Positions 35,990 through 46,397 of a DNA stretch of 64,000 nt are shown piece by piece (the first letter of the stretch is position 1; the number at the start of each line of letters is the position of its first letter). Made by a program: the position numbers and the translations under genes. Under the pieces are notes generated by a model that saw only the letters and a list, made by a program, of their open reading frames with translations, searched no databases and was not told where the DNA came from. Source of the stretch: Emmonsiellopsis sp. PD_33 (Eukaryota; Ascomycota; Eurotiomycetes; Onygenales; Ajellomycetaceae); contig JANTQF010000107.1 in the NCBI GenBank assembly GCA_032988165.1, positions 41,801 to 105,800 of the forward strand, in the 5' to 3' direction.

Positions 35990-36526
35990 TGAATATCTTA
36001 ACTTGATGCTTGCCACAGCTAAGCACCCATGCAGTAGAGATAAGTAACTATATCTAGTAATATCTAGTAACTACCAGATATATTAACTTAGTATTATACT
36101 TAGTGTGCTTGTGACAGCTAAATGCCCCATGCAGCAGAGATATATATCTGATAGTTACTAGATGTTACTAGATATAGTTACTTATCTCTACTGCATGGGT
36201 GCTTAGCTGCGGCAAGCCTACTCAGTATATGATAGTCAAGATATTCAGTTACTTCCAGTAGCATCTAGATATATGGTATGGTATTGTAATCTCTGTCTCA
36301 TTGGGTGTCATGTAATTTATTTTACTGGTTATTACTAGTTGTTTCTGTGCATTACCAGACATTACAGCCCAAAAAATAATTTACCACCTGATGAAGGGGG
36401 TTAATTACAAGATGACAATACTGTGACCACCCGATGAGCTGCCCAACTAGCGAATTACATGGTAATTACTGGTAATTATTGGTAATGGCCACCCGACGAG
36501 CACCCACCCGGCCACCCGAGGAGCTA

Positions 36527-37103
36527 TTTAACCCTCTGATGGTTCTGATGCGGCTCAGCATTTTCTGGGAGGCAGTGTATTGTCATGTACTGTCACGCGC
36601 ATACAGATCGCATCTAAACGCCATCAATTTCGTTCTCCGCCACGTTAATAATAAAACTTATGTCTCAAATATTAACCATGTCTATCTAGCATCAGTAAGT
36701 AATCACATCGAATTTGCAGCTTGTTATCTAACGTAAATCAGTTCTCAAATCGCCATCGACTCACAAGGCTAGTATGTATCATGTCCAGTATCGATCGAAA
36801 TCGGCCCGAGCCACAGCCAAGCGCGCTTGTCGGGGATAGGCCCCAGGGGCCAGGACGCCTTGTCGAATCGAGTAAATTCCTCGTATTCCCATCAAATAAT
36901 AATGTCGATCTCAGAAAGATGCATCAAAAGGAAACTTGAAAGCTGAATGCAAGGCGGAATCTGCACTGGAGCCAGGCCAGGAGAGATGGCTTTAAATACC
37001 ATGCCGTCCGCCCAGAGGATCTCTGTCCGTAGAGCCTCCGTTGGATTACTGAGTCTCTTTGGTTAGACTATCAGCGTCTGGAAGAGCAAATCGGCCTGCA
37101 AAC
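36527..37103. other. Intergenic spacer
   Basis: Promoter region of the next gene, immediately beyond the MITE. No gene is seen. Confidence 0.6.
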
Positions 37104-38216
37104 ATGACCACAGAAGCTCCTGAAATATCCAATAACCATGGGGATAACCATTTTCAATCGACCCATGACGACACCAGCCAAATAAACCCCACCACTGAAG
37201 CTCCCCGCAACACCCTCCGCCTCTACAACCGCCTGTACCCGGGGCGCAAAGGGCTTTTCGCCCCCTCTGACGATTCCCTCGCTCAGTACTTCATCACAAA
37301 CCCCGTCCCCCATAAACATGCCACCCAATGGCGGCCCGTTATCTACCGGGGTGACAACCCCAAGTACACCCCCGAGACCACCGCCCTCGCGCTCGCGCGG
37401 CGCTCGGCCATGTGGAACTCTTTTAAGATCTGGCTAGGTGATGGTGTGGATGAAGTAGTAAAGAACGAGGAGCGTAAAATAAAAGCTAAAAAATATGCCC
37501 GCAAGGAGAAGTGGAGGAAGGCATTTGGGGTGAGCTCGAAGCCACCAAAGGAGCCGTTGGAGGAGCAGCAGCCGGTCAAGGGGCTAGTTGTGCTTTTCCA
37601 GATGAAGAGGAAAGGTAATTTGAGGCGGGTGGAGTTTGAGATTGGCGGGATTGCGTATCGGTGGACTGGGACGAGGAGGTTTGAGACGGGGTTTATGAAA
37701 GGTGTTAAGGGGTGGAGTCATTGCATGAAGGTTGGTATACATATGTCCCAATTCCCCCGAACCGTCAGTTCTACGACAAATTCACATAACGAAATTCTAA
37801 CATATTCCCAGCTCGTCCGCATCTCTGACCATGCCCTGATTGCCACGTTGGAAAAGTCCCGCGCATCGTCCTACCGTAGCTCGATAAAATCCGCAGGACC
37901 TCCCAACAAGAAAAAGCAGTTCACGGGCACTCTCCGCCTCTACGACGAGGCGTATTCCACCACTTGCGTGAAATCAAACACCGATCTTTCCATCCCCGCG
38001 GAAGTTACACCTGAAGTCAGCGCTTTCGCTTCCAACGCCCTCTCTAGCAAATTTAAAGACGAGAAAGGTTTCAACCTTAATGGACCCCATGCGGGGAATG
38101 TCATCGAGGACGCTATTATCATAAGCTGCTGGGTAGTGGTGGAGGCCGAACATCGGTTGCGGTATAAGATTTTGGACTTTTTGGAGGAGGTTGGGGAGAA
38201 CGCCGAAGGGGGTTGA
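37104..38216 (+). CDS. Fungal protein of unknown function, about 343 aa
   Basis: The ATG at 37104 is the first in frame. A likely intron at 37731-37811 (GTTGGT...TTCCCAG, 81 bp, in frame) would replace a non-conserved-looking insert and join SHCMK to LVRISDHALIATLEKS. Unspliced, the frame stays open and the protein has 27 more residues. The N terminus is polar; RNTLRLYNRLYPGRKG and the later TGTLRLYDEAYSTT look like two versions of one LRLY motif. The middle (about 110-150) is Lys/Arg-rich. There is no signal peptide and no clear membrane span, although EDAIIISCWVVVEAE is hydrophobic. FEIGGIAYRWTGTRRF suggests a beta-rich domain. I do not recognise a named family. Confidence 0.7.
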   Translation: MTTEAPEISNNHGDNHFQSTHDDTSQINPTTEAPRNTLRLYNRLYPGRKGLFAPSDDSLAQYFITNPVPHKHATQWRPVIYRGDNPKYTPETTALALARRSAMWNSFKIWLGDGVDEVVKNEERKIKAKKYARKEKWRKAFGVSSKPPKEPLEEQQPVKGLVVLFQMKRKGNLRRVEFEIGGIAYRWTGTRRFETGFMKGVKGWSHCMKVGIHMSQFPRTVSSTTNSHNEILTYSQLVRISDHALIATLEKSRASSYRSSIKSAGPPNKKKQFTGTLRLYDEAYSTTCVKSNTDLSIPAEVTPEVSAFASNALSSKFKDEKGFNLNGPHAGNVIEDAIIISCWVVVEAEHRLRYKILDFLEEVGENAEGG

Positions 38217-39165
38217 AGGCTCCGGGAGATAGGGGGGGAGGAGTGGAAGAAGAGGAAGGAGAAGGAAAACAAAATGGTGTTTGGGAATGGCAAATTGGAT
38301 TGGGGGTTTCTGTTTCCTTTTGTTAATACCCAGCAAGGAAGTTCAATTTTCATTATACCCAGCAAAGGTCTATGTTAGAAAGGTATGACCGTATGGGGCA
38401 CTTTTTTCCCTTGGTGTGTTTATCATCACTAGCAAATCCATTAATTGAAAGTTGCATAACAAGACAGAGTTCCTACACTCCTAGCTTGAGGTTGCGTCAA
38501 ATTAAGTCGAAGGGAGAGGCAAGGGGATCCGTGAGTCTAAGTATGAGTATGGGATAGATCTAGAAAGGAGTCTTTCCATTATTGGCCGCATCACACGCTC
38601 CATTATTCGGCACTAAATAACCACACATACATTTAATCAGATATGTTTACCATTGCAATTCATTAACCCCCAATTTTAGCCATTGCAATGACCTACTAGC
38701 CAGAAATAATTCATTCTCAAAGAACAATAACTGGACAAAGCATTTAAGAGCTGGTCTCCGAATAATCCACCTCCTTTCATCTGAACATGGCGAAATCCCC
38801 TTTAACATCTCCCATTATGCCACATCTTGTCATACCATACAGCACACGCCCTCTTCCACGCCACTTGAGCACAAAGGAGAGCAAGAAGGACATCTCCACC
38901 TCCATCGGTCCTATCCCAGCTGTATGAAAGTATAAATACCCTCAACTGCTCCCCCATGGACTGGAAAAATCTCAAATCATCTTCCACCTCCATTCGATCA
39001 TCGAACTATACAAACGCAAGAAATACCACTCCCCATCTTCATAAAAATCAATACCTCAAGCCGTCAATACCAAACCAACAAACCGGAGCACGCGCAAATC
39101 TTCTATCCTTACCCCCTTTAAACATTTCGTCGCATCTATACCACACGTGCATATCTCAATACGTC
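38217..39165. other. Intergenic spacer
   Basis: 3' region of the unknown protein and 5' region of the microgene. Low-complexity, AT-rich at 38580-38700. No further gene. Confidence 0.5.
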
Positions 39166-39392
39166 ATGGCCTGCATCAACCCCCATACCCCCAAGGCAGC
39201 GAAAGCCATTGTGTAAGCGTATCCATTTATCCACCATGACTGGATTACCCCTTGATACTAACTACACAAACTCAACAACCTAGACCGCAATCCGAAACCA
39301 CCCAGCCCCGTAACCCGCATACACGGTGTGCCAAATGCGGAGTCCTCATTCCACAGACAAAGACATATTGCCCTGCCTGCGAGCCGTGGTAG
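39166..39392 (+). CDS. 51-residue zinc-ribbon microprotein
   Basis: Two exons, 39166-39212 and 39284-39392 (intron 39213-39283, GTAAGC...CCTAG, with a branch-like ACTAAC). The product begins MACINPHTPKAAKAIV and ends in a compact CxxC...CxxC ribbon: CAKCGVLIPQTKTYCPACEPW. The four Cys at this spacing could bind one zinc ion. The frame continues open upstream of the ATG without another obvious start, so the N terminus could be longer. It is far below normal gene-finder length limits. Function unknown; similar small ribbons often serve as subunits or RNA/protein-binding adaptors, but that is inference. Confidence 0.6.
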
Positions 39393-39733
39393 ATGACATT
39401 ATTGGGGAGGCACTGTTTGTTGGGAATGGGTGCGGGACAGGAGATGTTTGGAAGAGTCAGGAAGAGGTGGTGAAGAGTTCGATATGATGGCAAATTTCGG
39501 GTTTTACTCATTCGTTTTCGGGTTCCTTTGGTTTTTCTTGTGCTAGGGATGAATTCTTTGTTTTTTGAATGGCTTCAATGTTTTTTTTTTTCGTTTTCGC
39601 GGGGCATGGTGATAGATTGCCAGAGAGGTCAATCCAACATATGACAGTTATGCTTATCTTAACTCCTTGCCTTCATCCGTGGCTACCCAGTTTCATCCGC
39701 TTGGAAACAATTGGCAGGGACATGTCAAGCCCA
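39393..39733. other. Intergenic spacer
   Basis: 3' region of the microgene; T-rich at 39570-39590. Nothing else is seen. Confidence 0.5.
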
Positions 39734-40046
39734 TCAGACGACACATTTTCCCAGAGTATAGACGGCGAAGCTTTTGTAGATACTAGTACCTATCAATTCC
39801 TCAATCGCAGGACTCTGATATTTCCCAGGAATTCCGTCCAGCGGAATGCCGTTAATGAGCCTAGTGGCAAGGTAGAAAGAGCCGTTCTCAGGTCCGCGGG
39901 CCTCTAGGACACGCGGGATAGGGATGTGTGTTGTTTCTAATATACTCAATGACGATGACCTCGGTCTTCAAATCTGTCATGGCAATGTCCGTTAGGGCGT
40001 AGGTTTCATTCCCGATGTTGAGCTGGATTCTGGGAAGTTGAGAAAC
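39734..40046 (-). pseudogene. Degraded fragment of an aminoglycoside-phosphotransferase-like kinase
   Basis: Minus-strand translation shows LNIGNETYALTDIAMTDLKT and EVIVIEYIRNNT in one frame, then THIPIPRVLEARGPENG and SFYLATRLINGIPLDGI in the next frame. Together they resemble the N-lobe of fungal APH-family small-molecule kinases (E..IRxxTxIPxPRVL...GxPLD). The two parts are offset by one base at about 39940, and there is no kinase C-lobe (HGDLxxxN, DW/DxE) nearby. Downstream sequence is stop-ridden or unrelated. Hence a frameshifted, truncated relic. The family call rests on a short match. Confidence 0.45.
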
Positions 40047-40724
40047 AGTATGTGCATGGGGGTGCCTAATATGAGCAGGCAAGGAATCCCAAGGTGGATA
40101 TGGGCAATATCAATCACCAAATGTGGTGAGATTTGCAGATAAGAAGAGGAAAAGGTACATCGTGATGTTGTGAAATGTGCTGGGTGCATTATTAAGTTAG
40201 CCTTGTTTTGGGGGAAGTAAAGGGATGGGCTATTTTACCCCTATTTCCGCCAAGGAGGTTTCTTCTGCGGATATTTAAATAGTATTGGGGGATGTATGTA
40301 ATACTCGATAGAATGGACAATATCTTTCCCAAGAAACATTGATTTAGGGGTTTTGAGTTCGAGTTTCGGACGACAAACATCGTTGCTTGTTTGGACTCCC
40401 CAGTTAGCACTGCTAGTAGTACTAGTAGTGATGGGATATTACGTCGAGGTATTTAGTAAGCTGATCCAACGTCGTGAGTCATCGCCCGAGGTTGTCTACC
40501 CTTGGAGAACGACCAAGGAGTCGTCAAATATCTATCATCATATATCGAGCAACGCGCTGTGAGGCCCAAGGAGCTGGCTGGTTGGTTTCTACTACTATCT
40601 TTAACCCCTTTTCCACCAGCGAACGAGACTTTGCCCCACCACTCAAAATCCCCTGGGTCAAATTCCGAACGTCTGAACCCTAATCCTCCAAACAAAACTT
40701 CAATCGATTCCTATATTGGCAAAA
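40047..40724. other. Intergenic spacer
   Basis: 5' side of the kinase relic and promoter of the acetyltransferase gene. No gene is seen. Confidence 0.5.
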
Positions 40725-41927
40725 ATGGCCTTGCCAATGATCCACCAGCATTCCACCCCTGAATCCTCCTTAATCCCTTTACTCCGTTCTCATCTCCCCT
40801 ACTCAGGACCCCTCTTGCGGCGCTTCCAACATCATGTTCTCTACCCGGCGAAAACCGCATCTATTCTCGCAACATTCCCCGCCACATCGTCCCTCTCAAC
40901 ACCATCCGCCCCATGGCTAGCTGCATACGTAGATCTTCACTCAGGCGGGACCCAGATATGGATCTACTCGAGTGTCGAGGCTGGAGTCTCGAGCCCAACA
41001 CTACAGGCTCAATCATTGCAATCCCCAGGGGCCTACCAAAGGAGTAAACTCAATCTAGACCGCGCAACGGAAGCACAAGTCCAGGCTCAATTGCTCTCCC
41101 TCTGCCAATACATAGATACCCATCTCCTACCGTCATATATCTCCTCTCTCCCCGCCACAGCCAAGGAAGAGCAAACATCGACCCCAAGCCCATCAGGCAA
41201 CACCCTCAAAAAGCTCCCTCCAGTCCCAGCAAACGCATTCCTTATTGGCTCATTACACACAGGCCTTGATGATCTCTTATCAGCTGCCATAGCAGAACCC
41301 GGAAAGCTACCTCCCCATCTGCCAAGAATCCACTGCCCCCCGCGTGATGCAGCCGTCTGCATGAAATATCTATTCCGCCAGACTCCGGCGCCATCGGCGA
41401 GCGGCAATCCTGGCGCGGCGCTCCCGCCGGGATACCGCTTTCATGACCGCATACGCCGCAGAGGGGTGCAGCCGTATCAACTGGACCTGGTAATTAGCCG
41501 CACGCATATCCCGCGCACCAAACATGCGTTATCTAAGCTGGAGAGCGTTGCTTTGTATCATGGATGTGGCGATGATAGTAACAATGCCATGGTTGATCAT
41601 ACCCATTCGACTAATGCGGATGAAATGCCTATTGGATGGGTATTTCTGAACCCTGATGGGAGTCTTTGCTCGTTACATGTTGAAGAGGAGCATCGGGGGC
41701 GCGGGTTGGCTGCCTTTCTAGCTGGGGAGGTTATGAAGATTGGGATGGGGGAGGGCGGGACGTTTGCTTCTGGGATTTCTGGCGGGGAGGGGGAGGGAAA
41801 GGATGAGGGGTGGGCGTTTGCGGATGTTGAGGTGAATAATACTGCTAGTCATAAAGTTATGGGGAAGATGGGGGGTGCGCCGGGATGGACTGTGCGGTGG
41901 GTTGCTGTTGGGGTTGTCAAGGATTGA
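40725..41927 (+). CDS. GNAT acetyltransferase (FR47-like), 400 aa
   Basis: Single exon. ATG at 40725 in context AAAATGG; the frame is open a few codons upstream without an ATG. The N-terminal half (about 1-270) is unassigned and begins like the glycine-N-acyltransferase-type proteins (LLRSHLPYSGPLLRRFQHHV). The C-terminal GNAT core shows MPIGWVFLNPDGSLCSLHV (beta4), then the acetyl-CoA loop EEEHRGRGLAAFLAGEVMK, fitting the Q/RxxGxG/A consensus. It ends with WAFADVEVNNTASHKVMGKMG, the late helix with the conserved Asn. A Gly/Glu-rich insert (about 350-370) sits before the last strands. The substrate is unknown, an amine or amino acid by family analogy. No transit peptide is obvious. Confidence 0.85.
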   Translation: MALPMIHQHSTPESSLIPLLRSHLPYSGPLLRRFQHHVLYPAKTASILATFPATSSLSTPSAPWLAAYVDLHSGGTQIWIYSSVEAGVSSPTLQAQSLQSPGAYQRSKLNLDRATEAQVQAQLLSLCQYIDTHLLPSYISSLPATAKEEQTSTPSPSGNTLKKLPPVPANAFLIGSLHTGLDDLLSAAIAEPGKLPPHLPRIHCPPRDAAVCMKYLFRQTPAPSASGNPGAALPPGYRFHDRIRRRGVQPYQLDLVISRTHIPRTKHALSKLESVALYHGCGDDSNNAMVDHTHSTNADEMPIGWVFLNPDGSLCSLHVEEEHRGRGLAAFLAGEVMKIGMGEGGTFASGISGGEGEGKDEGWAFADVEVNNTASHKVMGKMGGAPGWTVRWVAVGVVKD

Positions 41928-42858
41928 GGAGGAATACGGATATAGAGATCCCGCCATGATTACTTCATATGTTGAAATCTGAGAGGATGGACCCATCCGC
42001 AGTACATAGCTATATGGGTGCATGCATTTTGCATTGGGCTACTCTGAGGTATACTATGGTCCGTCTTTGACCTCGAGGATGTACTACTAGTGTATCTACT
42101 CCGTAATGGACCGCACAGCCTGACTAGCTAGTAGATAGAGATATATTATTTTGACGTATTTAGGCTGCTTACCCGTAGTATATTTAGCTACGCCCCGCCC
42201 CACGTATCGATATACTCGTAGATCATAGATGCGAAGTCCAACACCCACCCAGGAGATTTCCTCCCAGCAACTCCAACATGCCGAGCCGAAGACCAATCGT
42301 TATCCCCGATAGGCCGCCGATGCCGAGTGGTCGGGTGTACTTGCCTAATCCTGTCTAGTGTCTATACCGGGCCGTTGTTCTGATTCCCCGCCGATTGGCC
42401 CCCCATAAATGTGTCGTTCAGACGGCGGAAAATACCAGGGAGGATATCTCAGAGTATTGGATTATTCTTTCCGTGCAAAGCTAGTTTGGACTGCCCCATT
42501 ACGAGGGGGGGAACTGATTGACAGCCCTTCCCGAGTTATTTTTCGGTCCAATTGCGCCATGGTGGGGTAGAAACGCTGGAAGACTCATGTATATCGCCGA
42601 CGCGCATCTAACCCCGGGAAGAGTCATATCTACTTAATACGCCGTGACGTGAATATTTAAGAGACTCTTTTCAGGTCTTTATATCCCAACTTATCAGTTT
42701 CCCCCGTGCTCTGCATCGATTGGATCCTTTCGCCTTTTTGAACTCGGATAGCACATCTAATCTCAGGAAGATCGCTAATCTGACTAGCCAGCTTCTGGAT
42801 ATCTAGATTATCTACAAACTTACACCCCTCCCATTCTTCCTCCTTCATCGTCACAGCA
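41928..42858. other. Intergenic spacer
   Basis: Between the acetyltransferase and the flavin-binding protein, same strand. A TA-rich section (42060-42200) and a pyrimidine-rich 5' UTR-like part (42830-42858) are seen. No gene. Confidence 0.55.
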
Positions 42859-43739
42859 ATGGGGAAATCACTTGTTTACCCAAAGCGCACCAGCAACACC
42901 GTGAATCGGTATAAGCACCGCGGTAAGATCCAACCACTACAAGATGTCAACAACCCTAAAAGCCATTGACTAACCTTTCCACAGCAACTTATGATCTGGG
43001 TCCCATCCACACGATCATAAATGAAGCCCACGTCCTACATGTCTCCTTCAGTCCGGGCCCCGAAGACCCTTTCCCCGCCATCATCCCCATGATCGGCGCA
43101 ATGGGCTCATTCGAGTACCCCTCTGCGGATCTTGACGAGCCGCTAGACTGTTATCTACATGGCTATGTCAGCTCGCGAATCATGAACCTCGCGCGCGCAG
43201 CGGCAACCAACGGCGAAGAATCAAGCAAGGGACTCCCCCTCTGCATCTCCGCCGCAAACCTTGACGGCCTCATCCTCTCCCTCTCCCCAAATTCACACAG
43301 CTACAACTACCGCTCTGCCATTCTGCATGGATACGCCAGCCTCGTCACTGACGAGGCGGAAAAGCATTATGCCATGAAACTAGTCACGAACAAGGTCTTG
43401 ACAGATCGTTGGGATCACACGCGCGTGCCGCCTAATGCGGCGGAGATGTCGTCGACAACGATCCTGAAGGTTACGATTGTGGATGGGAGTGGGAAGATTA
43501 GGGATGGTGGAGTGTCGGATGAGAAGAAGGATAGGGAGGATGAGGAGATTACGGGTAGAGTGTGGACGGGCGTGGTGCCAGCTTGGCAGACTTTTGGGGA
43601 GCCGGTATCCGCTGAAGGGAATCGGGTGGAGGAGATCCCGGCGCATGTGAGGGAGTATGTGAAGGAGACGAATGAGAAGAACAAGGCGTATGCGTATAAG
43701 GCGATAGGGGTGGAGTTGCCGAAAGAGGAGCAGCATTAG
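42859..43739 (+). CDS. Pyridoxamine 5'-phosphate oxidase-like flavin-nucleotide-binding protein
   Basis: Two exons, 42859-42922 and 42985-43739 (intron 42923-42984, GTAAGA...CCACAG with TTGACTAAC branch site), 272 aa. The start MGKSLVYPKRTSNTVNRYKHRATYDLGPIHTIINEA is typical of the fungal split-barrel family of Pyridox_ox_2 type. VLHVSFSPGPEDPFPAIIPMIGAMG and DCYLHGYVSSRIMNLA form the barrel strands expected to hold FMN. SYNYRSAILHGYASLVTDEAEKHYAMKLVTNKVL follows. The C terminus is charged and variable, with an Asp/Glu/Lys-rich stretch. It is a probable FMN-dependent oxidoreductase or heme/flavin-binding protein; the physiological substrate is unknown. No signal peptide, so cytosolic. Confidence 0.88.
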
Positions 43740-44207
43740 CGAGTAGCTGGGGGTTGGAATATGAGAGGAATGAAGGGATTTGCGGAGTAGTGTGATGGAC
43801 GTTTAGCCTAGAGCATGTGGTTTTGATATTGATTCTGGGGGTGAATTCATAGATCGCGCTTTATTTACTGTTCTCCGCAGCCCGTGTATGTTTTGAGCCC
43901 CCTCTATCGCTGCCAAGAAACCCGATTTTAAGTTGCGGGCGGAGTTAAGCTGCCCCACCAACCCCCACTTCTGCAGCCCGGCATCCCGCATCTTGGAGCC
44001 GCATCGACAAGGCTGGAGTCTGCAGCAAGCTCCAGTCCAGCCAAAGGATCAACAGCTTCATGAGGTCACAAATATTCCATTTCCTCGTGTATTCCCCATA
44101 TATTTCATGAGTGCTCTTTCCCCACATCAGAGACAAAAACATAATAAACTCCCCTCACAATCCAACTTCGACAACACACCCACAGCCGTCTCAAACCCCA
44201 ACTCGCC
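43740..44207. other. Intergenic spacer
   Basis: 3' region of the flavin protein and promoter of the sirtuin gene. No gene is seen. Confidence 0.6.
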
Positions 44208-45293
44208 ATGGCTGCCGCCGTCAGGTCCTCGATCGTGCCAGAGGCAGATCTGAAGTCCTTTTCGGAGCATCTCCTTGGCTCGAAGAATATCATGGCATTG
44301 CTGGGAGCCGGTCTCTCTGCAGGCTCAGGCCTACCAACATTCAGAGGAGCTGGTGGTCTCTGGCGATCCCAAGATGCCACTTCCCTCGCCACTCCTGGAG
44401 CCTTTTCCGCGAACCCGGGTCTCGTCTGGCAATTCTACAGCTACCGGAGACATATGGCGCTCAAGGCGAAGCCCAATAAGGCACACTATGCCCTAGCGGA
44501 GTTGGCGAAGAGGAACCCGAATTTCATCACATTGAGTCAGAATGTTGACGGTATGAGCATTTCACTTTTTAAGAACATCAGATATGACTCTACTATTCTT
44601 AATAACCGCGATAAATACTGATACAAGTGCATCTATATAGGTCTATCCCCCCGCGCTAACCACCCCGACTCCCAACTTTACCTGCTTCACGGCTCCCTCT
44701 TTGACGTAAAATGCACATCCTTCTACTGCAAATACGTCGAGCATAACAACTACACGGACCCTATCGTCCCCGCCCTCGCCATTCCCACCGCCGTCCCCGA
44801 GCCCACCCCCTCTACCACCGACAAGACGGGCGAAGAAGCCTCAAAGTCACTCGCCAGCGCCATGGCACATAGCCCCTCCGCCCCACAGGCTGGTGAAGGC
44901 CAAGAACTCGACATCTCTGACCCCCGCATTCCCATCCCACGCATCTCACCTTTGGACCTACCCCAATGCCCCGAATGTAAAAATGGACTGCTGAGACCAG
45001 GTGTGGTTTGGTTTGGCGAGCCGCTGCCGAACAAGGTGCTTGATGATATTGAAAGATGGGTCCTCGAGACGCCAAAGATCGATTTGATTTTGGTTATTGG
45101 GACGAGCGCGAGAGTTTTTCCCGCGGCGGAATACGTAGAGAGGGCGAGGGAAAAGGGAGCGAGGGTTGCAGTAATTAATATGGATATCAATGATGTGCCG
45201 CCCACGGGGATGAGGGAGGGGGATTGGTTCTTTCAGGGAGATGCGAGTCTGATTGTGCCGGAGATTTTGAAAGGGGTTATTGGGGATGTTTAA
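44208..45293 (+). CDS. SIRT5-type NAD-dependent protein deacylase (sirtuin class III)
   Basis: Two exons, 44208-44550 and 44641-45293 (intron 44551-44640, GTATGA...ATATAG), 331 aa. Removes acyl groups from lysine using NAD+. NAD-binding motif ALLGAGLSAGSGLPTFRG (about 31-47); LSQNVDGLSPRA crosses the splice site; the catalytic His is in LLHGSLFDVKC. Zinc knuckles are CTSFYC and CPEC. Later motifs are RPGVVWFGEPLP, VIGTSARVFPAAEY and VINMDIND. The pair Tyr77/Arg80 in WQFYSYRRHM matches the Tyr/Arg of human SIRT5 that binds succinyl and malonyl groups, so desuccinylase/demalonylase activity is predicted. About 75 residues separate the zinc pairs, longer than in bacterial or human members and Pro/Ser/Thr-rich. 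No strong mitochondrial presequence is visible. Confidence 0.92.
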
Positions 45294-46397
45294 GGTTTTA
45301 TTATTCCGGTGGTGCTGGGTCATACTAGTACTATGCTTTATGTGAAAGTTTCTGCGAGGCGTTCAGCAGAGACAGCGATGGAGTTGTCATACATTTACCG
45401 CTTTAGGGTCTTTCTGGGTATATACGACATGATCACGAATTTGCTTTTACGTCATGAAGCACAAGAAGAAAAGACAGACTTATGAGTGCTTATTCATTGC
45501 TCGGATGTTCAGGTCTCAAAGGAGATACTAGTAATTTCCGTCGTGAGCGGCGTGCCAGACTTTGTTTTTCTTTTTGTTTTGTTCAGAATGAGAATTAAAG
45601 GAAGGAATATGATCTATCAATTCTCAAATGACTGAACCCACCAACCTCACTGCCCAGTTCGCCCCTTATTATTGCAGTGGTTTTGTCTCTCGACTCCCTC
45701 AGCTCTTCGTACTATCTCGCCGCTGATTGGCCCGGAATGATCCCGCCCAACTCCAACCTTATTTCGATTATGCGCGCTAGCCTAATCGAGGCAAGTGTTA
45801 AATGACTAAGCAATCAGTTGCCATGACATCCAACTTGCCCCCAAACACTGGTCGTCGACGACAATGGCAAGGCTTCCCCGTATTTGAGGCAGAGAACAGG
45901 ACGTCCAGCAGGGCTTCAGTGATTCCTTTGCTAGATACACTACTTCCAAACCCATCCGCGCGCTTTGGGGATCCCCGAGCTTTACTTCACGAACCGCTTT
46001 AATTTTTGAGAGCTCTGCGAGCTTGGTCCATCCGGCAAACGAAGGTTGAGAGAGCTTGGTGGTTTTTTGCCCTGTGAGCGCGTTGTCTCTCGGTTTCTGG
46101 ATGCAAGGAGGAATTGCTGACCGGTGGGTTATTTGTTTTCATAGGTACCAACGGGATAGAGAGAACAAAACTATTCCAAATATACCCCGCCGATTTCCCT
46201 CGCAACGATCGCCGCAGCCGAGCTGAGCGGATACAGACTTTCACGAAGGCCGGCTAAGTGCTGGTGGAGATTGAACCCAAAGTCGACCTTCTTGTCCATC
46301 CTAGCCAGCAGTCGGATGATCTACAAGCTGGCCGGGACATAATCATTTTGGAGGTGGAATATTGGCTACTACTAGACAGCCACAAAGATCTCCAGCA
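45294..46397. other. Intergenic spacer, 1.1 kb
   Basis: Between sirtuin and SNF2 genes. A frame at about 46256-46432 is open for 58 codons but has no start and ends inside the SNF2 N terminus; I treat it as chance. Otherwise empty. Confidence 0.5.

Larger units (their letters stand above)
35282..36524. mobile_element. Large palindromic MITE with TA target duplication, non-autonomous
   Basis: The ends are inverted repeats: GCTCGTCGGGTGGTCGGGTG at the left and its near-complement at the right, matching over about 58 bp with roughly six mismatches. Both ends are flanked by TA (35280-35281 and 36525-36526), fitting a Tc1/mariner-type target duplication. Because TA is its own complement, the exact edge could shift by one or two bases. 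The interior is also palindromic: 36009-36083 pairs with 36141-36217, and the segment around 35552-35574 plus 35990-36000 pairs with about 36236-36270. The motif CGGGTGG recurs four or more times near each end. There is no transposase frame. A second element is inserted at 35575-35989; without it and its duplicated TGA this element would be 825 bp. Confidence 0.85.

Noticed and set aside
35282..36524. Idea that the repetitive block is a CRISPR array or centromeric repeat
   Set aside because: Repeats are inverted, not direct and spaced, and the ends carry TIRs with target duplications; eukaryotic host.
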